From: Stictocephala bisonia | Lineage: Eukaryota; Arthropoda; Insecta; Hemiptera; Membracidae | Assembly (NCBI GenBank): GCA_035578905.1 | Contig: JAQJVL010000573.1 | Coordinates: 434,001 to 498,000, forward strand | Direction of reading: 5' to 3' | DNA length: 64,000 bases | Shown here: positions 40,101-55,100 of the stretch, piece after piece | Layout: the number at the start of each line of letters is the position of its first letter | Numbering within the stretch: position 1 is the first letter of the stretch | Program-made: the position numbers and the translations under genes | The notes under the pieces: model-generated | The model's database searches: none | What the model was told of the DNA's origin: nothing | Seen by the model: the letters and a program-made list of their open reading frames with translations, nothing else

Positions 40101-43100
40101 TTCGAGATATGTTCAAGATGGCTTCTACAAAGAAGAACAATCCCGTGGATTTAGATGAACCATCTTGCTCAACTTCAAAATAAACTTTTTGTAAGCCTAC
40201 AGTGCTCATTTTAGTTTAATAATCATGTCATTATATTTTTCAATGTTTTTATTATGTAGTAAAGCTGTTTAAAAAGTAAAATATATGTTTTAATCTATTT
40301 TTCTGTTGAATTCACATTTTTCCCGATATTCATCCTGTAATCCGGAATATTTCGTAATCCGGCATGTGTCAAGTCCCGGATATGCCGGATTAGAGGAAGT
40401 TTACTGTACCTCTAACATATGATAATTTTTTTTAACGTGTCATACTTAATAGGCCTTTCAAACTTGAATTTAGGATATAATAAATACAACTGATTAGCTT
40501 AATACACTATACTGAAGTTGGGTAGGAGGAAATATTGTTAAGTTGTCTGAGGTTTGTATTGTAATGCAATTTATTTATTTATTTATTTATTTATACATTC
40601 CAACGGCAATGCCATTTGAAAAATACAATGATTTGATGACATGCGAATAATTGGTACAACAAACATGCATGGATACAAAAAAGCAAAAATGCATGCTTAA
40701 GATAACTACAGACAATAATATAATAACGAGTTAAATAACATAATAATAGAATATATAATAATGATAATAATAAATACGGGTAATGTAATAACATAATAAT
40801 ACAATTTGTTATATCAATAATAATAAATTGCAATATATAAGTATAAATATAAATAATTAATAATATATACACAACAATAATAATATGACATAACAACAAA
40901 TCAATTTATTGGATCACAAAAGTATAAACTACGACAACTAAAGTGCAAGTGTAGTACAGTATTTATGAGTAAAAGTAAAAGAGCATGAACTGGGTAACGT
41001 AGGTCAGAGAGAGAAAAATGGCAGGAAGGGTCAAAGTTAAGGCAAAGGATGTTTGGTCAGTGGATGGGGAAGAGTTCTGTTGAGCTGCAGAAGGTGGTGG
41101 ATAGTGTGCAAAGAGTTTAGACAGCTTGGTTATCTTCATTCCTCTTAATCCACAGATAAGGACACCCATTTCTTTTTCAGTGTTTTCAGATTCGTGCAGA
41201 ACAGGTCTAGCTCGGCAGGAACGCAGTTTCCAACACGATGCAGTCTGGCCATGGGTCCGTTCTTCAGGTAGTTTGTCCGATAATATTTGCGAACAAAGAG
41301 TTCAGTTGACCTGATAGTGCGTGGAATTCGAAAGTTGATCATGGCAAGAAGGTCAGGACAATCAAGGGATCCATTGATGAGCCTTGAGAGAAAAGCTAGA
41401 TCAGCAAGCTCACGGCGAACTTCCAGTGGGCAGAGGTTGAACTGTTTCATAACGTCATCGACAGGGACCTCATGGAAAGGCATGCCCAATGTAGTTCCAA
41501 CGAGTCTAACAAATCTCCTTTGAATCCTTTCAAGCCTGATAATGTGATGTTGGTAGTAGGGGTTCCAAACAACGGAAGCATATTCTAAGATCGGACGTAG
41601 AAGAGACTTATATAAGATTGAGATGGAGTGTGTAGATAGGCCACTTTTAGCTGTACGTGACAGAAGACCCAACAAACGATTAGCTTTGGCACATATGATG
41701 TCAATGTGATGATCAGGAGAAAGTGCGTGATTGAGATGCACGCCAAGATCCTTTACAACCTGCACCCGCTGCAATCCCTCGCCCTGAATGTAATAATTGG
41801 CATGTACAAATTCTTCACCCCTGTGAAAAGACATCACCATGCTTTTCTTAGCATTTAATTGCATGAAGTTTTCATCACACCATCTAGAGACCCCCATCAA
41901 GGGATCTCTGGAGACTAGCACTATCCTCAATTGAATTCAAAACACCAAACAGCTTGATATCGTCAGCAAACATAAGAAAATTGCTTTCGATGACTTCCCC
42001 AATGTCATTTATAAATATGTTGAAAAGATAAGGTCCCAGTAGAGAACCCTGAGGCACTCCAGACTTGACTAGAAAGGGATTAGAATAACCACCGCCGAAC
42101 TTGACTATAGACAATCTTCCGGTCAAGTAACTCTTAAACCAGGATAAAAGAGGTTCAGATATGCCATATGAATCAAGTTTGGAGACCAAAAGAGTGTGAC
42201 AAACCTTGTCAAATGCCTTGCTGCAGTCCAGGTAGATGGCATCGACTTGAGCGAAACTTGAGAAGGCTGATAAAATGAATTCTTCATATTGGACAAGGTT
42301 TGTGACGGTTGACCGGCCGCTAGTAAATCCGTGCTGCCTTGGTATCAAGATAGTGGATATGAGGGGCTTTAGACTTTCAAGGACAATAGCCTCCAACATC
42401 TTCGTGATAGGGGACTGTATAGTGATGGGCCTATAGCATGTAGCTGAGTCTCTTCTTCCATCCTTATAGATTGGGACAACAAAGCTTGTTTTTAAAGACG
42501 ATGGGAAGAATCCCTCCTGCAAACTTGAGTTGAAAAAACGCGAGAGTGGGGTGCAAATCAAGTCGCTGCAATAACGAAGTACAACTGGAGGAATGCAGTC
42601 GGGTCCCACACCCTTTGAGATGTCCAAGGAATCAAGCCTTTGTTTCACTTCCTCAGGGCTGCATCTTATCTGAGAGAGATATATGTTGCAATCTCTCGGA
42701 ATCAATGCTGGGGAGATATGAGTTGACTCAGAAAAGACACTTGAGAAGTGACGAGCAAACAAGTTGCACATTTCATCAGGAACAGAAGATTCATCATCCC
42801 CAAGGGTAATTTTTGAGGGAAAAGAATCTGTGCGTCGAAGATTCTTGACGTGGCTCCAGAAGACTTTTGGGTTAGTAGAGATCGTCCTATCCACATGTTC
42901 GATATAAGAGTTATAGCAATCAGTTGCAAGAACTCTGCAAGTAGTTCTGGCTCTGGAGAAGGCCAAGTAGTCGCTCTCACGACCTGTAGTTTTGTAGATT
43001 CTATGTAGTATTTTCTTGTTGATAATCTTGGACTTTAAGTCGGAGGTAAACCAGCGAGGGAATAGTGATCTTCCGATCCTTTTAAGTGGTGTATTCTTCT

Positions 43101-46100
43101 TAATCAGACCACTAAGGGTAGTGATGTATTTATTGAATTTTTCCTCACTATCAGGGGATGAGTGTTCAATAGTAGAATTGAGGATGTTGACATCAGCTCT
43201 CAATTGATTGATATCACATTTGAAATAATTAGGTGATAGTATATACTGAGGTGTGATTGCAAATGAATAAAGACTTAGATCAATGTCTAAAGCAGGATGG
43301 TGAATATCTTCGTTGACAAGGGAATCAATGGACCTGGACACATCGCAAGGCAAATCAGAGAAGAGAAGGTCGAGCTGGGAGCCTCGAACACTCAAGATGT
43401 CACTTCGCTGCAGTAAACCGAGTGTGTTTGTCAAGTCATAGAGCAAGTCAGAAGAAACCCCAGGACTATTAGCGCTATTCAAGTTGAAGTCACCTACCAA
43501 AACCATGTTACATTCAGGGCCTACTTGAAGGTGTAGTTGCTCTAAGGCATCGCATAAGGACTGGTAGACACAGGTTGGTTGATTAGGTGGAATATAAGCA
43601 ACGCAAAGCAAAAGAAGGCGATGACCATACTTCAAAAGAACGCTAACAGCTTCAATATTATCGCAGGGAAATTGTACAGATGAGGAGTTTAAGTTCTTGT
43701 GTATAGCCAAGAGGACGCCCCCTCCACTACGCTTGTTACTAGTCATGAGTGATCTATCGCATCGGTAGACCAGAAACTGTGGGAGACCAAGCTCAGCATC
43801 ATGAACACCAGGATCGAGATTGGTTTCAGTAAGTGCAATTAATTCGTAAGAGCCAAGGTTTGCATTTAAAGATAGTTCTGTTAATTTTGTTCTAATTCCA
43901 TTTATGTTCTGATAGTAACCCTTAAATTTACATGCATTGCCGTTGGATGAATTTAGTTTTTTTTAGGTGCATTTGTTTTGACAATTTTAGGGAAGCCATT
44001 CCTGTACTTGATTGTCTAGTCCTTTTCTCCAGCTGTCAAGCGCGATTCAAGTTCCCGACGAAGATCCCTCAGTGAAGAAAGCTCCAAAGGGGTTCGATCC
44101 CTAGATAGTTTCACGTCTTTAAGGGATGGGTTTAAGGAGGAAATTTGTTCAGTTGAGAAGCTACTCAAAACCTGATTCATATCACCCTCAGAGGGTAAGA
44201 TTAGTTTGATTGGTCTAGGTTTTCCAGCCACCCCGGAGCCTAACCTGAAGAACTTTATGCGAGATACATCGAAGTCTGGAATCGCACTATGAATTATGGA
44301 AGTTAGAAGACTAGTATCATGAACTTTGATATCTTGTGGTAGATTATTAGTTGACTCAGGGGCATTGAAAACAATCAAGTTTTTCTTCCTAAGATTGCGC
44401 TCATGCAACTCTTCAATTACGCTATTGATACTTGAACTACTGCCAGAACCATCACTTTGCTCAAGGGTAGTCAACCTCCTATCTAGCTCTTCAAGCTTGG
44501 GCTCAATAGTATTAAGCTTTTCTTGTATGGACTGAATTTCAGTTTTAATAATTTTAGTGTCATCAGGGACATCACTTAATTTATTTACCATAGTGGCTAG
44601 GCTATCGACTTTACCAATTAGAGTGCTCAAAACAGTTGATATATCGGGCGATACTTGAGTGTTTTGGGGAACGCAATCAGCCCTAGTGCAGTACCACTTG
44701 ATGGTGGTGTTACTTGCAATTTTAGTGTATTCAGTTCTTGGGACATTTGCGCATTGCCTATGGAACCATCTGTTACATGGGTCGTCGCATTGTAAGCCCT
44801 CCTCATCGTCTTTAACCTTCTTGACACAGACGGGACATATTTCCAAGCTTATGGTATTCATGATTGGAAATGAAAAGGATATAAAGTAGGGATTGGGCTA
44901 GTTTAGATGTATTGCGGTGTTGAAATGTGACTAATACAATCAATGAAATAACAGTTTTCATACATACATACTAAACAATAATATAATATCACAAACAAAT
45001 GCAAATTAACATGAACAACAATTGTGGTTTTATATAGTCCAAGGTGAAATCTAGGAGGCTGTGGAATTTCAGGTCATGCAGTTCACTCCTCCATGGTGAT
45101 GACAGCAGACGACCGACACAGGAACATTGAATGTTGAACCATGACATTGACAATGGAATGATGGAAATGAGCCTAACTATGGATGTCAAGATCGGCAGTA
45201 GCAGTTCAAGAATTGTGGGTTATAGAATGTAGACAGTTAGTGACACAGTTTCACACATATTCGTCGTAACTCACAGTACTCAGAGAACAGTCCAGATCAG
45301 GCAAAGGAAGCAGATCGACAATTTCAGCACAGGTATAGACTTAAATGTACCAACAAAGCAAATGCTAGAGTAGACAGTCAGCCATCTTGTTTGAAAAAAA
45401 AAGATTCCTGGTGCAATTCCTGGTGAATTATCACAAAAAATTCATTTTATCTCGCAAAAGTTTCAGTAATATGAAAATGAATTGTTGTGAAGCAGTTTTG
45501 ACAGCATATTAAAGACAGTAGTATACCTTAAGAGATTCTGCCCAAGACGGTTTGGGACAGGGAGCGGCTGTATCACCGATGACTGCATGTAACTTTCGTT
45601 GGAACAGGATCAGTACACAGTCCATGATTCGCATAATGAGGTGCGGAGGTCGGCCCAGCTTGCGTACAGTAGCTGTTAACATATAGAATAGATTATATTT
45701 AATCATTTATTTTAATATCCTCATAAATATACTACATGAATAAAACAAAAGCAACCAAATATGGGCTTCACCCATTGACTGCAGATGAAACCACCCATAC
45801 CTGACACAAGATAAACATGACGCACTTGTGCCTCGTGCTCAATGCCATTTTCCTACCATGTTTTCTGTTACTTCATACCATGAGTCTGTAGTTATTTCCT
45901 CATGAACGCATTAGTACTATAGGTTAGATATGTACTAACTTTGGTTTTTTTTACTTTTAAATATTTTTCCTGTGTGATAATTGGAGAGATGGTGCATCAG
46001 AAACATGCCTGATGAGACAAGTCCACAAATCCAAAGTAGAAGAAAACAATTAACTATATATTCTACAAATATCTTGATTGTGTCACTGGCACTTTCCCCA

Positions 46101-49100
46101 GTTGAGTAGAGACTGACTAAACTGGGTTTATGGCTAGTTGGTAGTTGTGGAGTGTATATATTCATACAGCAATACACAGATTTTAATACAGTTTGTATGT
46201 ATAGTTTTCTGAGAGTTGAGGGATGGGAAGAAAGTGGTATGTGATATTTATAAGATACCACTTGATTGAGATTAGGGGATTTCATTATCCATTGGGGTGC
46301 TAATTACATTCTTACTGAGAATTATCCATTTCTTTTACTCTGGATTTGTGGACTTGTCTTCTCAGGAAAGTTTGCTGATATCCTAATCTTTCCTGCTATA
46401 ACAACTCCAGGTCTAATGCATTTTACAGTAACATAAAATTACTATGTGATGTGTTTGAAATGGTTGACTCAACTTGAAGAGCTATCAAAACGTCTATCTC
46501 TAAGTAAGTGAAATAGAAAAAGAATATTTCTAGGGGGAAGGGAGTCTTATATATCTGAGAATAAGTAGTTGATAGTATAGTGAAAAAGTGAGGCTGAAAA
46601 TAAGATGACAGTACCAGTTCTACTGCTACATCTCCTACAGCTTCTTTATAAAGAAACTATTACTAGTATAAAACATGACTGGCAGTCCAGATTCTTTGCA
46701 AACTTATTTATTAAGTCAACAAATATATTTATGTATACCTATGCCAGGGAATGATGGCATAATAGAATAGAATAACACAAATCTAATGCTCAAACATTTG
46801 TATTATTGTCCAATCACACAAAAACCAAGAGACACTTGAGATAATTCGACCCCATAAAAAGTTAGTTTTAAAACATATCTTTTGTGATCTTAGTTCCAGC
46901 TTTATTTCTGATAGAAAGATATGTTGACATCTAATATCTCAGATGACATGATGCTTATTACCCCCCCCCCCTCTATAATTTGATACCAAAGTCAAATTAA
47001 ACAGACAATCAAATTTAAATATGTTGTCTGAGCGATGAAGCAACTTATTAGATTTACCCCTGAGGGGATGACTATTATTGACAATGCACAGAGTTGAGAG
47101 CAACACTTACCAATGTGAGCAGGTTTAATGGTGTTCAAGGCAGCTTCAGCTTCTTCAAGGGCGGGCTTGGCTGCCTCTAGTTTCTGCTCGGCCAAGCCCT
47201 TCTCCTTTGCAATGCATTCTACCAGAGCTTCAGCCTTCTCCTTTACTTTCATCACTTGGTTCTTTACCATCTCCGCCTGCATGGCTCTTTCTGTCACTTC
47301 CATCAGCACAGTTTCAGCCTAAACAGAATATCGTTAAATTGCAGCTATACAAATAGTGGAACAGCCCCATTTTTGTATTTACTTGAATAGAAAACCAAGT
47401 GAGACATTGCATTATGATTAGTTATCATTAACTATGATTTATTAGTCCTCTCACCTCTATCATTTAATATAAGTTTGGACATAACATTCTCATGTCAATC
47501 AAATGCAAGACTGTCATTGCTTATATGCTTACTTAATATAATTTTTTTAAAAACAACGTAGAAGGATGGCTCTTTTTCATCCTCTCTGTAACTTCCATGG
47601 CTCTGTCTGACAATATCTGTAAACACTGAACATGAACTTACTTCACCAAACAGGAAAAACAGTTTCAGAGGACCCATATGAGCAGATAGCCTTATTGTAT
47701 CTATAGTCAATGGTTCTACTAAAAGAACTCATAATTATCATGTTTAGCTGGGTAATTTGTTTTTGTATACATAAAATATAACAAGGACACCTTAATATAC
47801 AACTACAGTTGAAGAGTCAAGATGCATCACTTAGAATTGGCAAAGAGGGCCTCATTATCATTCAAACAAAGGTGTTTACTGCCTTACCTTTTTCGAAGCC
47901 TGAGCCAGTTCTCTCTCCATGACTGCCAGATCCTGCTTCAATATCTCCACGGACTGAGATGCCTCATCCAGTTTGGCTAAGCCTGTGTCCATCCTCAGAG
48001 CCCCGTCACCAAGCTCCTTCTGCTTGTTTTGGTATATGGTCTTGTAACCACCAATAAAGTTAAGGTAAGACTTTGGTGTGACATGTGTTGCCCGTCGGAA
48101 TCTGAAACGCATTTTGTAGGATTAAAGAATAATAATTAAAGTTATATCATGATTTAATATCATTAACAATTTTGTTGTCTGCCTAAGGATGATTTAATAA
48201 GAGGAATGAATTGATCCCTTAAATAATGTAAATATTTTTTAATAATTTGTCTAAGGGTAACTAACTTATGTTTGATGATTAACTTGTGAAATGATAATGG
48301 GGAATTTATAATTTAAAGTGTACTGTGTAAATGTCTTGTTTTAAATAGACAGTTTGCTTCATCTTATTATTCAGGGCATAAATTCAAAATTGGATGACTC
48401 CAATTTATTTTTAATGGTTAATGGGCAGATTATTTGTTTAAATGAACATAACATTAGTGCAGATAGAAGAAACCTTCTGAATAAAATAAACAATTTCATA
48501 TTAGGGGATGGTTATTTTTGCTCAACTTCAAGTGGAGGATAATGTATCTCCTCCATAAGTACAGTTCATAAATCTGTAGACTTTAAAATTAGGCCAGACC
48601 TGAAAAATTTTAATCAAGATCTTCATTTTGAAGGATTTTATATAGAATTAATAAAATACAATGTTATTATTATATCCATGAATGTAAAAATAATAGTATT
48701 AAATGGGTTACCAAAGGAATTCAAATATCATCAAAAAGAAAACGCGAGCTTCACCATGAGGCTAAATATAGCAATGATAAAAATTTTATCAGTTTTGTAA
48801 AAGAATACAAAAAGGGTTTCAAAAATACTCTTAATAAAGCTAAACAACTGGTAAATTCAAAGTTTATATTAAAATCCACTAATAAATCCAGAGCAACATG
48901 GTCAGTTGTAAAAAAAAATTAACTTGGCACATCAACTAGACATAAAGTACAGAGAGGCTTATACCTGAGGTCAATGATAAATAACTAAATGCACCAGATG
49001 AAGTTGCTGAATAATTTTGCACACGTTTTTAGATATAGCTGATACTTTAAATAATACTCCTAAAAAAAAAAAAAAGAAAAAAAGAAAGTAGAAGAACCGC

Positions 49101-52100
49101 CCCAAACTGCTAGTAATGTTGGTCTTTGAAGTTTGAAACCAGCAACAATTGAAAAAACTATACTCAGACTTAAAAACACTGCAACTTCCGGTTATGACAG
49201 TATACCTACTCATTTAGTAAAAACATCAGTACAAATAATATCACCAGCTTTAACGCTAAAAATAAATCAGTCTTTGAAAAGCAGAACATTTCCATAAAAA
49301 TTGAAATACTCTGAAGTTAAGCGAATTTTGAAAGCAGGATTACATACAAATATTAATAATTATAGGCCAATATTAATTCTCAGCAATTTATCAACAGTTT
49401 TTGAAAAAGTAATTAATTCTAGAATAAATACTTATCTTGAATTTAATAACCTACTATGTAAAGAAGAGTTTGGTTTCAGGAAAAGTTAAATACTGAGTCT
49501 GCTCTCTGTGAACTTGTAAATTTTGCTGTTGAGGCCTTGGGTAGGTCATGGAACACTGTAGGTGTATTCTGTGACTTGTCCAAGGCATTTGATTGTATTG
49601 ATCACGGGCTTATCACTGCAAGATTGATTGAGCTGGGTGTATGTGGCACAGCTAATAATCTGATAAGGTCATTTTTAAGAAACAGAAAACAGAAAGCAGT
49701 TATTTCCAATAAAAACATAAATTATTATTCAAAATGGCAAACTGTGAAATGTGGTGTTCCACAAGGATCAGTTTTAGGCCCTCTTTTATTCTTGATTTGT
49801 ATTAATCCAAAACCAAAGCAAATTCCGGTACATTTAACTTTTTATGCAGATCATACTTCCGCTATTATAACAGAAAAACACTTGCATGATCTTGGTTCAA
49901 GTATTCAATCAATTATAAAATTATTGGGTAAGAGGTATAATGATAATGGGCTGCTTTTAAATAAAAATAAAACTACAATTATCCATTTCAAACTAGAAAT
50001 TTTCATCAAATAATCTTGAAAATATTAATATTGATTCCGTTGAGACTTATACACTTTTGGGTATTCATTTTGATACAAATTTTAGTTGGAAGCATCATAT
50101 CAGCTTTCTTTAAAAAAATTAAACTCTTTTAGATTGCTATGTCAATTTTATCTCCTTCCACATCAGTTGAAGTTTGTAGAGTAGTTTATTTTGCATATAT
50201 AGTTTCTATTTTAAAATATGGGATCACTGTGTGGGATGCTTCAACAGAGCTGATTTCAGTTTTCAAAGCACAGAAGGGAATTATATGATCCATTTTTCAA
50301 GTTAAGATGCGAGACAGTTGCAAAAACTTTATTAAAAAAGTTAGGTTAAAGGGCACTAGGCCAGAAATTAGTATATTGGAGAGATAGGACATCAGCAAAC
50401 TTACCTTAGAAGACAAGTTCACTAACACCAGAGCAGTAGTAACATACACAAAAGAAACACATAATCACACAAATATTCTTGAGTGGCACTGAAAATTCGT
50501 GTGATTATGTGTTTCTTTTGTGTATGTTAATATTACTCTGGTGTTAGTAAACTTGTCTTCTAAGGTAAGTTTTCTGATGTCCTATCTCTTCAATATACTA
50601 TTCAAAAAGTTGGGAATTCCAACACTACCAAGTTTGTATATTTTCAAAATTGTAAAAATTATAATAAATGATCCTAACACATTTGGAAATTTTAAAGTTA
50701 ATCATTCATACAAAACAAGAAATAATGAAGCTTTCAGCTACCCTCTTCATAAAACTTCACTATATGAATGATGCCCAAAATATATGGGTTTAAAAATATT
50801 CAACAAATTACCATTACCAATTAAACGTCTGCCAGACAACAAAATTGTCTCTGAACTTAAAATTATGTTGCTACAAAAATCTTATTACTATTTAAACGAA
50901 TACCTTTCTGATGATTTTAATGCATTTCCAGTATTCAGTAACCATCATCAGTGATCAATCTTTAGTGTATTAAAATATTTTCTAGTGTCTCAAGTTCAAC
51001 AGTAAACTATAGTACTATAATTATTAAATACATGTCAGTTTATGAATATTATTTTTTAATGTAGGTTAAATATTTTAATTTTGAATAAAAATGTTTAGAG
51101 CAGTTTTTGAAAATGCACCAGTTTGATTACACATGTAAATAATTGTTCAATCTTATGTGCAAATAAAGGTTTTATTTTGAAATATTATTAAAGTATCGTA
51201 GTTGTCTTCTCTAGCAGTAGTAATTTGAAGTTGAATAAGTAGTCGAGTATGAAAGTTACGTAAGTATCTAACAATAAACGAACATGCTGCTTAGTATTTT
51301 GAATTATTTGGGAATACCTTTCTCACTATGCTATACTGGAAACAATGGACAAAAAACAGTTACTCTCAGAAAGTAAAATTATTCAGGATTAAAGTTTAAG
51401 ATAGTGATAAGAAAATGAAGACAGTAACCATAATGAACACAACAAACCTAAGTTTGAAGTGCAATCTAGGAATGGCCTTAGAGCTCTCCTTCCCCTCAGT
51501 AAACTAAACCACAATGAAGAGAATTTACAGGATTTGTACGGATCATTACAAACCGGCAAATAGTTTCACAGAATATTAGCACTGAGGACAGTAGTAAAAG
51601 GAGTTGAAAATTCTATTTAAGCTTATTTTCAGTGAAGTTTCACTCAGTGCATATGCTGAATTATCTTCAGATTTAAGTTTAATTGAAGCTAATAAATGTT
51701 AATGGTAAAAATAAAGAGAATAATAATAACCATATTTTATGTTAAAGGTTTTTATATAAAGAATAATCAAAATGTGTTCTTCCATTGATATCACACTTTT
51801 CCAATTCAAATTCAAATTCATTTATTGACTAAATGCATATATTACAGGCATTAAAACCCAATTACAATGTTGCATTAAAATAATAAAGTGTATAAATATC
51901 GAGGAATGTAGTCTTTCAAGAATCACTTCACAGCTTACAGAAAAGCAAACAACAAATAATAAATATATTAAACTTGCAAACAGACGAGATTTTGCTCGGT
52001 CAAAATTTATTAGGTTATTTAATCATACAACAAACTAAACATATAAAAAGTGGGTTAATAAATATTTAAATAAGATATTACAAGACAATTATTCTGCACA

Positions 52101-55100
52101 AGCTCAAATAAAAACGTACAATTAAAATATGTTGAAATTAATAAATTACAATGCCGTTAATTAGATCAATAAAAAATGTTACAATAAATTAATTTTACAA
52201 TATACTACATTAATGCATACTGGCGTTTTCAGCTTGTAAAAAATTTTTTAACGAATAACGAATAAAAATATCAACATTTACGGAAAGCCAATTGTGTAGC
52301 CTAATCATAACATTGAGTGGAGAGTTAGCAGACAGGTTGGTACGAGAAAAGCTGGGAGTGAACAACACACGACTCCTTGTATTGGGCCGAGGAACATTGA
52401 ATTGTAGTTTTGATAATAGAGCCGAGTCTTTGAGCCCACCACCCACAAGCTTATGCAGGCAAGCCAACATAGCCACCTTCCGCCTCACACTCAGAGAGTC
52501 TAAATGAAATATCGATAGTAGCTCCAAATATGGAATCACTGTTGTGAAGTGACCAAATTCCTTGAAATACAAAAACCTCAAAAATTTTTTCTGAACATTC
52601 TCAACCATATCTGAGAAGTAAGCGTATGCTTACTTTAATTTGGTAGCTTCTTAATGAACAACATCTATGTGGTTGAGTTAGTAATCCTAGAGCTCATGAC
52701 TAGCTTTCCTTTTAGCCCGTTTAAATTGTTATTTATAATAAATTTAAAACTTAATTTAATAATCTTTAGCCAATAACCTATCAGCTAATATAGTCATTTT
52801 TCTATTGTTAGTGAGCTACATGAAGTTTTACAATAAAGTTAAGTTACAATGATATATCTAACTAATCTAATTACTACACTATAATAAAATAATGTACCTC
52901 TGGAAGTATTCACTAGATGTTTTTGAGACTACATCTTGAATGGACCCTAGAGCATTGACCAGTTCATTCTTGACTTCGTTTGTGCATTCTATCTCAAAGT
53001 CGACAAGGAAGTGTTTCGCTACCAACACAAGGGCATCTTTCGGCCACGGTTGATACCAGTCAATCGTACAGCCAGATACCAACGCAGGGAATCTCAGGGC
53101 ACGGTTTCTGAACTTCTCACCAACCTGATATAAATGAATAGTTGGGATGGTTGTGAGATAAGTATAGAGAGAATTATTAATATTTTCTTAGTAAATGTCT
53201 AAACTCAAAAATATGAGAACTCATATAACCTAAAACTAAAAAAAAAAAAAAAAGAAAACGATAAATTGACAATTCGGTTTTAAGACAATTAGTTGAAAAT
53301 GATCAGCCTAGGCTTAGTTGAAATCCCTTATGGTATTAAAAGCATTTTACTTACCCACATGTTTTAAGTAAAAGTTAGAATACATGTACTTTGTAGTAAG
53401 AAAGGGCTAAAAGTTACTACAAATTTGAAAAATATTACAATTTTGAATAATTACTATATTATGAAAAAGGTTGTTGTTAATTTTCTAGACTCAGTGTTGT
53501 AGGTTGAGAATGTAGGTTTTACAGGGTGAAAGAATAGATTTTCTAAAGTGAATACTACTGTACATTTATATTCAATACTACTATTTGTATATAAGTGGGT
53601 CAATATCACCGTACATGAATAGGTAGCCACTGACCAAAGTGGGAAGCATGTGATCAACTTGGGTAGCCAACTATGATGGTACTAATGGTAGCTTCTGATA
53701 AACTTAAGTAGTAAATGACCTATTTGGGTAGCTACCATGATTAACCTGCATGTGATCACCTTGGGAGTAATTTTTTTAGAGTGAAAATGATGGGTTTCTA
53801 GGATGAAAGTGAGGATGCAATGTTAGGTTTTTTGGTTGCAAATATAGGTTTTCTAGGATGAAAGTGTAGATTTTCTAGGGTGACGTTAGGTTCTTTAGGA
53901 CATATGTTTTTCTGTGAAGTGCAAAAAAAATCCTTTAACTTTTTAAATACAATGAAAAGTTTTAATGAAGCCATTTAACTAATTTAATTAATTTTTAAGT
54001 TATTTTAAAGTCATTAGGTAAGTCTGAAAATAGTTTTATTACTAGCATTTTTGTTGTTTTGTTGATACATATTTTATTTAATTATTGATATACCGTATAA
54101 GTAAAGGTTCAGACTATATCCCAAACTGAGCTGGCTGTCGTTACTTAACTCATTAAACAAATTTCATGTAAAGGCTTGTAGACCCATGTACCTGGCACGT
54201 GAAGGTTTTTCAAAAAAATGTTTATGTTATTTGATTAACTCAAGGTTTACTGAATAAAATAAAATGTATTTTTATTTTATTTCCCACAATACTTTGTATA
54301 CCAATTTTACATGTTTACAAATAATAGTTCAACATGGCAACAAAACAAAAGTAACATAGAATGATAATATTAAAAATACAATAATGTTTAAAAATTATCA
54401 TAACCAGATGTATGGAGACCATGCTCACACTGACTCAGGTGTGATCCTCTACTGCAGCCATAAAAAAATCATTCACTTAAAAACTCTCTTGTTTACAAAT
54501 ATTTTAAAATTTAAATAGTGAGGTACACTATATCATTTACGGCTGATAAATGAACTATGTGTCTAAAGGATTCAATTGAGGAGTTAAAAAAGTCCACAAG
54601 ATGGCAGATTTTGTTTCCTTCTCTCATCATTCTGGAAATAGGACTGTGCAGTTTGTAGTTACTGCCCAAATGCCTAATCTCAAAAAGGTTATTAATTAAA
54701 AAGTTATAATAATCTCATAATTAATCTCATATTATATAACTTTTACAGCCTCAACAAAGAATTATCAGCCTTACGTTTTCAATAGTTAATAAATATTATA
54801 ATTCACAAAGAGTATCCAATATAGTAAATTTTACATGTTACAAAACCATGTAAGGTTCTTTAAATTCTGCCTTTGCATTGATTACTATATATGTTATCTT
54901 ATTTTGCTTCCTTTTCTGAATTTTTGAGACTACTAATTTCTCAATCAACTTATTAATAACAATTTTAAAGATTACAAAAACATTAAATCTCTAGTTAGTT
55001 AATTATAAGTACTATATACAAATACCAACTGGAGAGAAGCAGAAGACGACATGCAAGTTCTGGCAAGTCCGCACCAAGAAGTGCTCCATGATGTTCTCAT

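Larger units (their letters stand above)
40566..45395 (-). mobile_element. LINE 3: nearly intact non-LTR retrotransposon
   Basis: Minus-strand order: 5' region (45395-44862), PHD-finger ORF1 (44861-44016), ORF2 with endonuclease and RT (about 43965-41145), 3' region and a (TAAA)n tail at 40566-40600. This is about 4.8 kb and close to full length. It lies in the 8.75-kb intron between dynein exons 11 and 12, beside the Tigger. Confidence 0.85.
48340..51178 (+). mobile_element. LINE 4: decayed non-LTR retrotransposon
   Basis: Plus strand. An endonuclease start (48354-48542), a deleted middle, RT pieces (49120-50013), a C-terminal part split by a foldback insert (50190-50790) and a 3' end near 51178 (GCAAATAAAGG). 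The endonuclease start ([13 protein letters not shown] ... ICLNEHNIS) resembles that of LINE 2, so the two belong to one lineage. Confidence 0.8.

Noticed and set aside
39994..40209. Minus-strand ORFs across the Tigger transposase gene
   Set aside because: They are antisense shadows of a clear, intact transposase.
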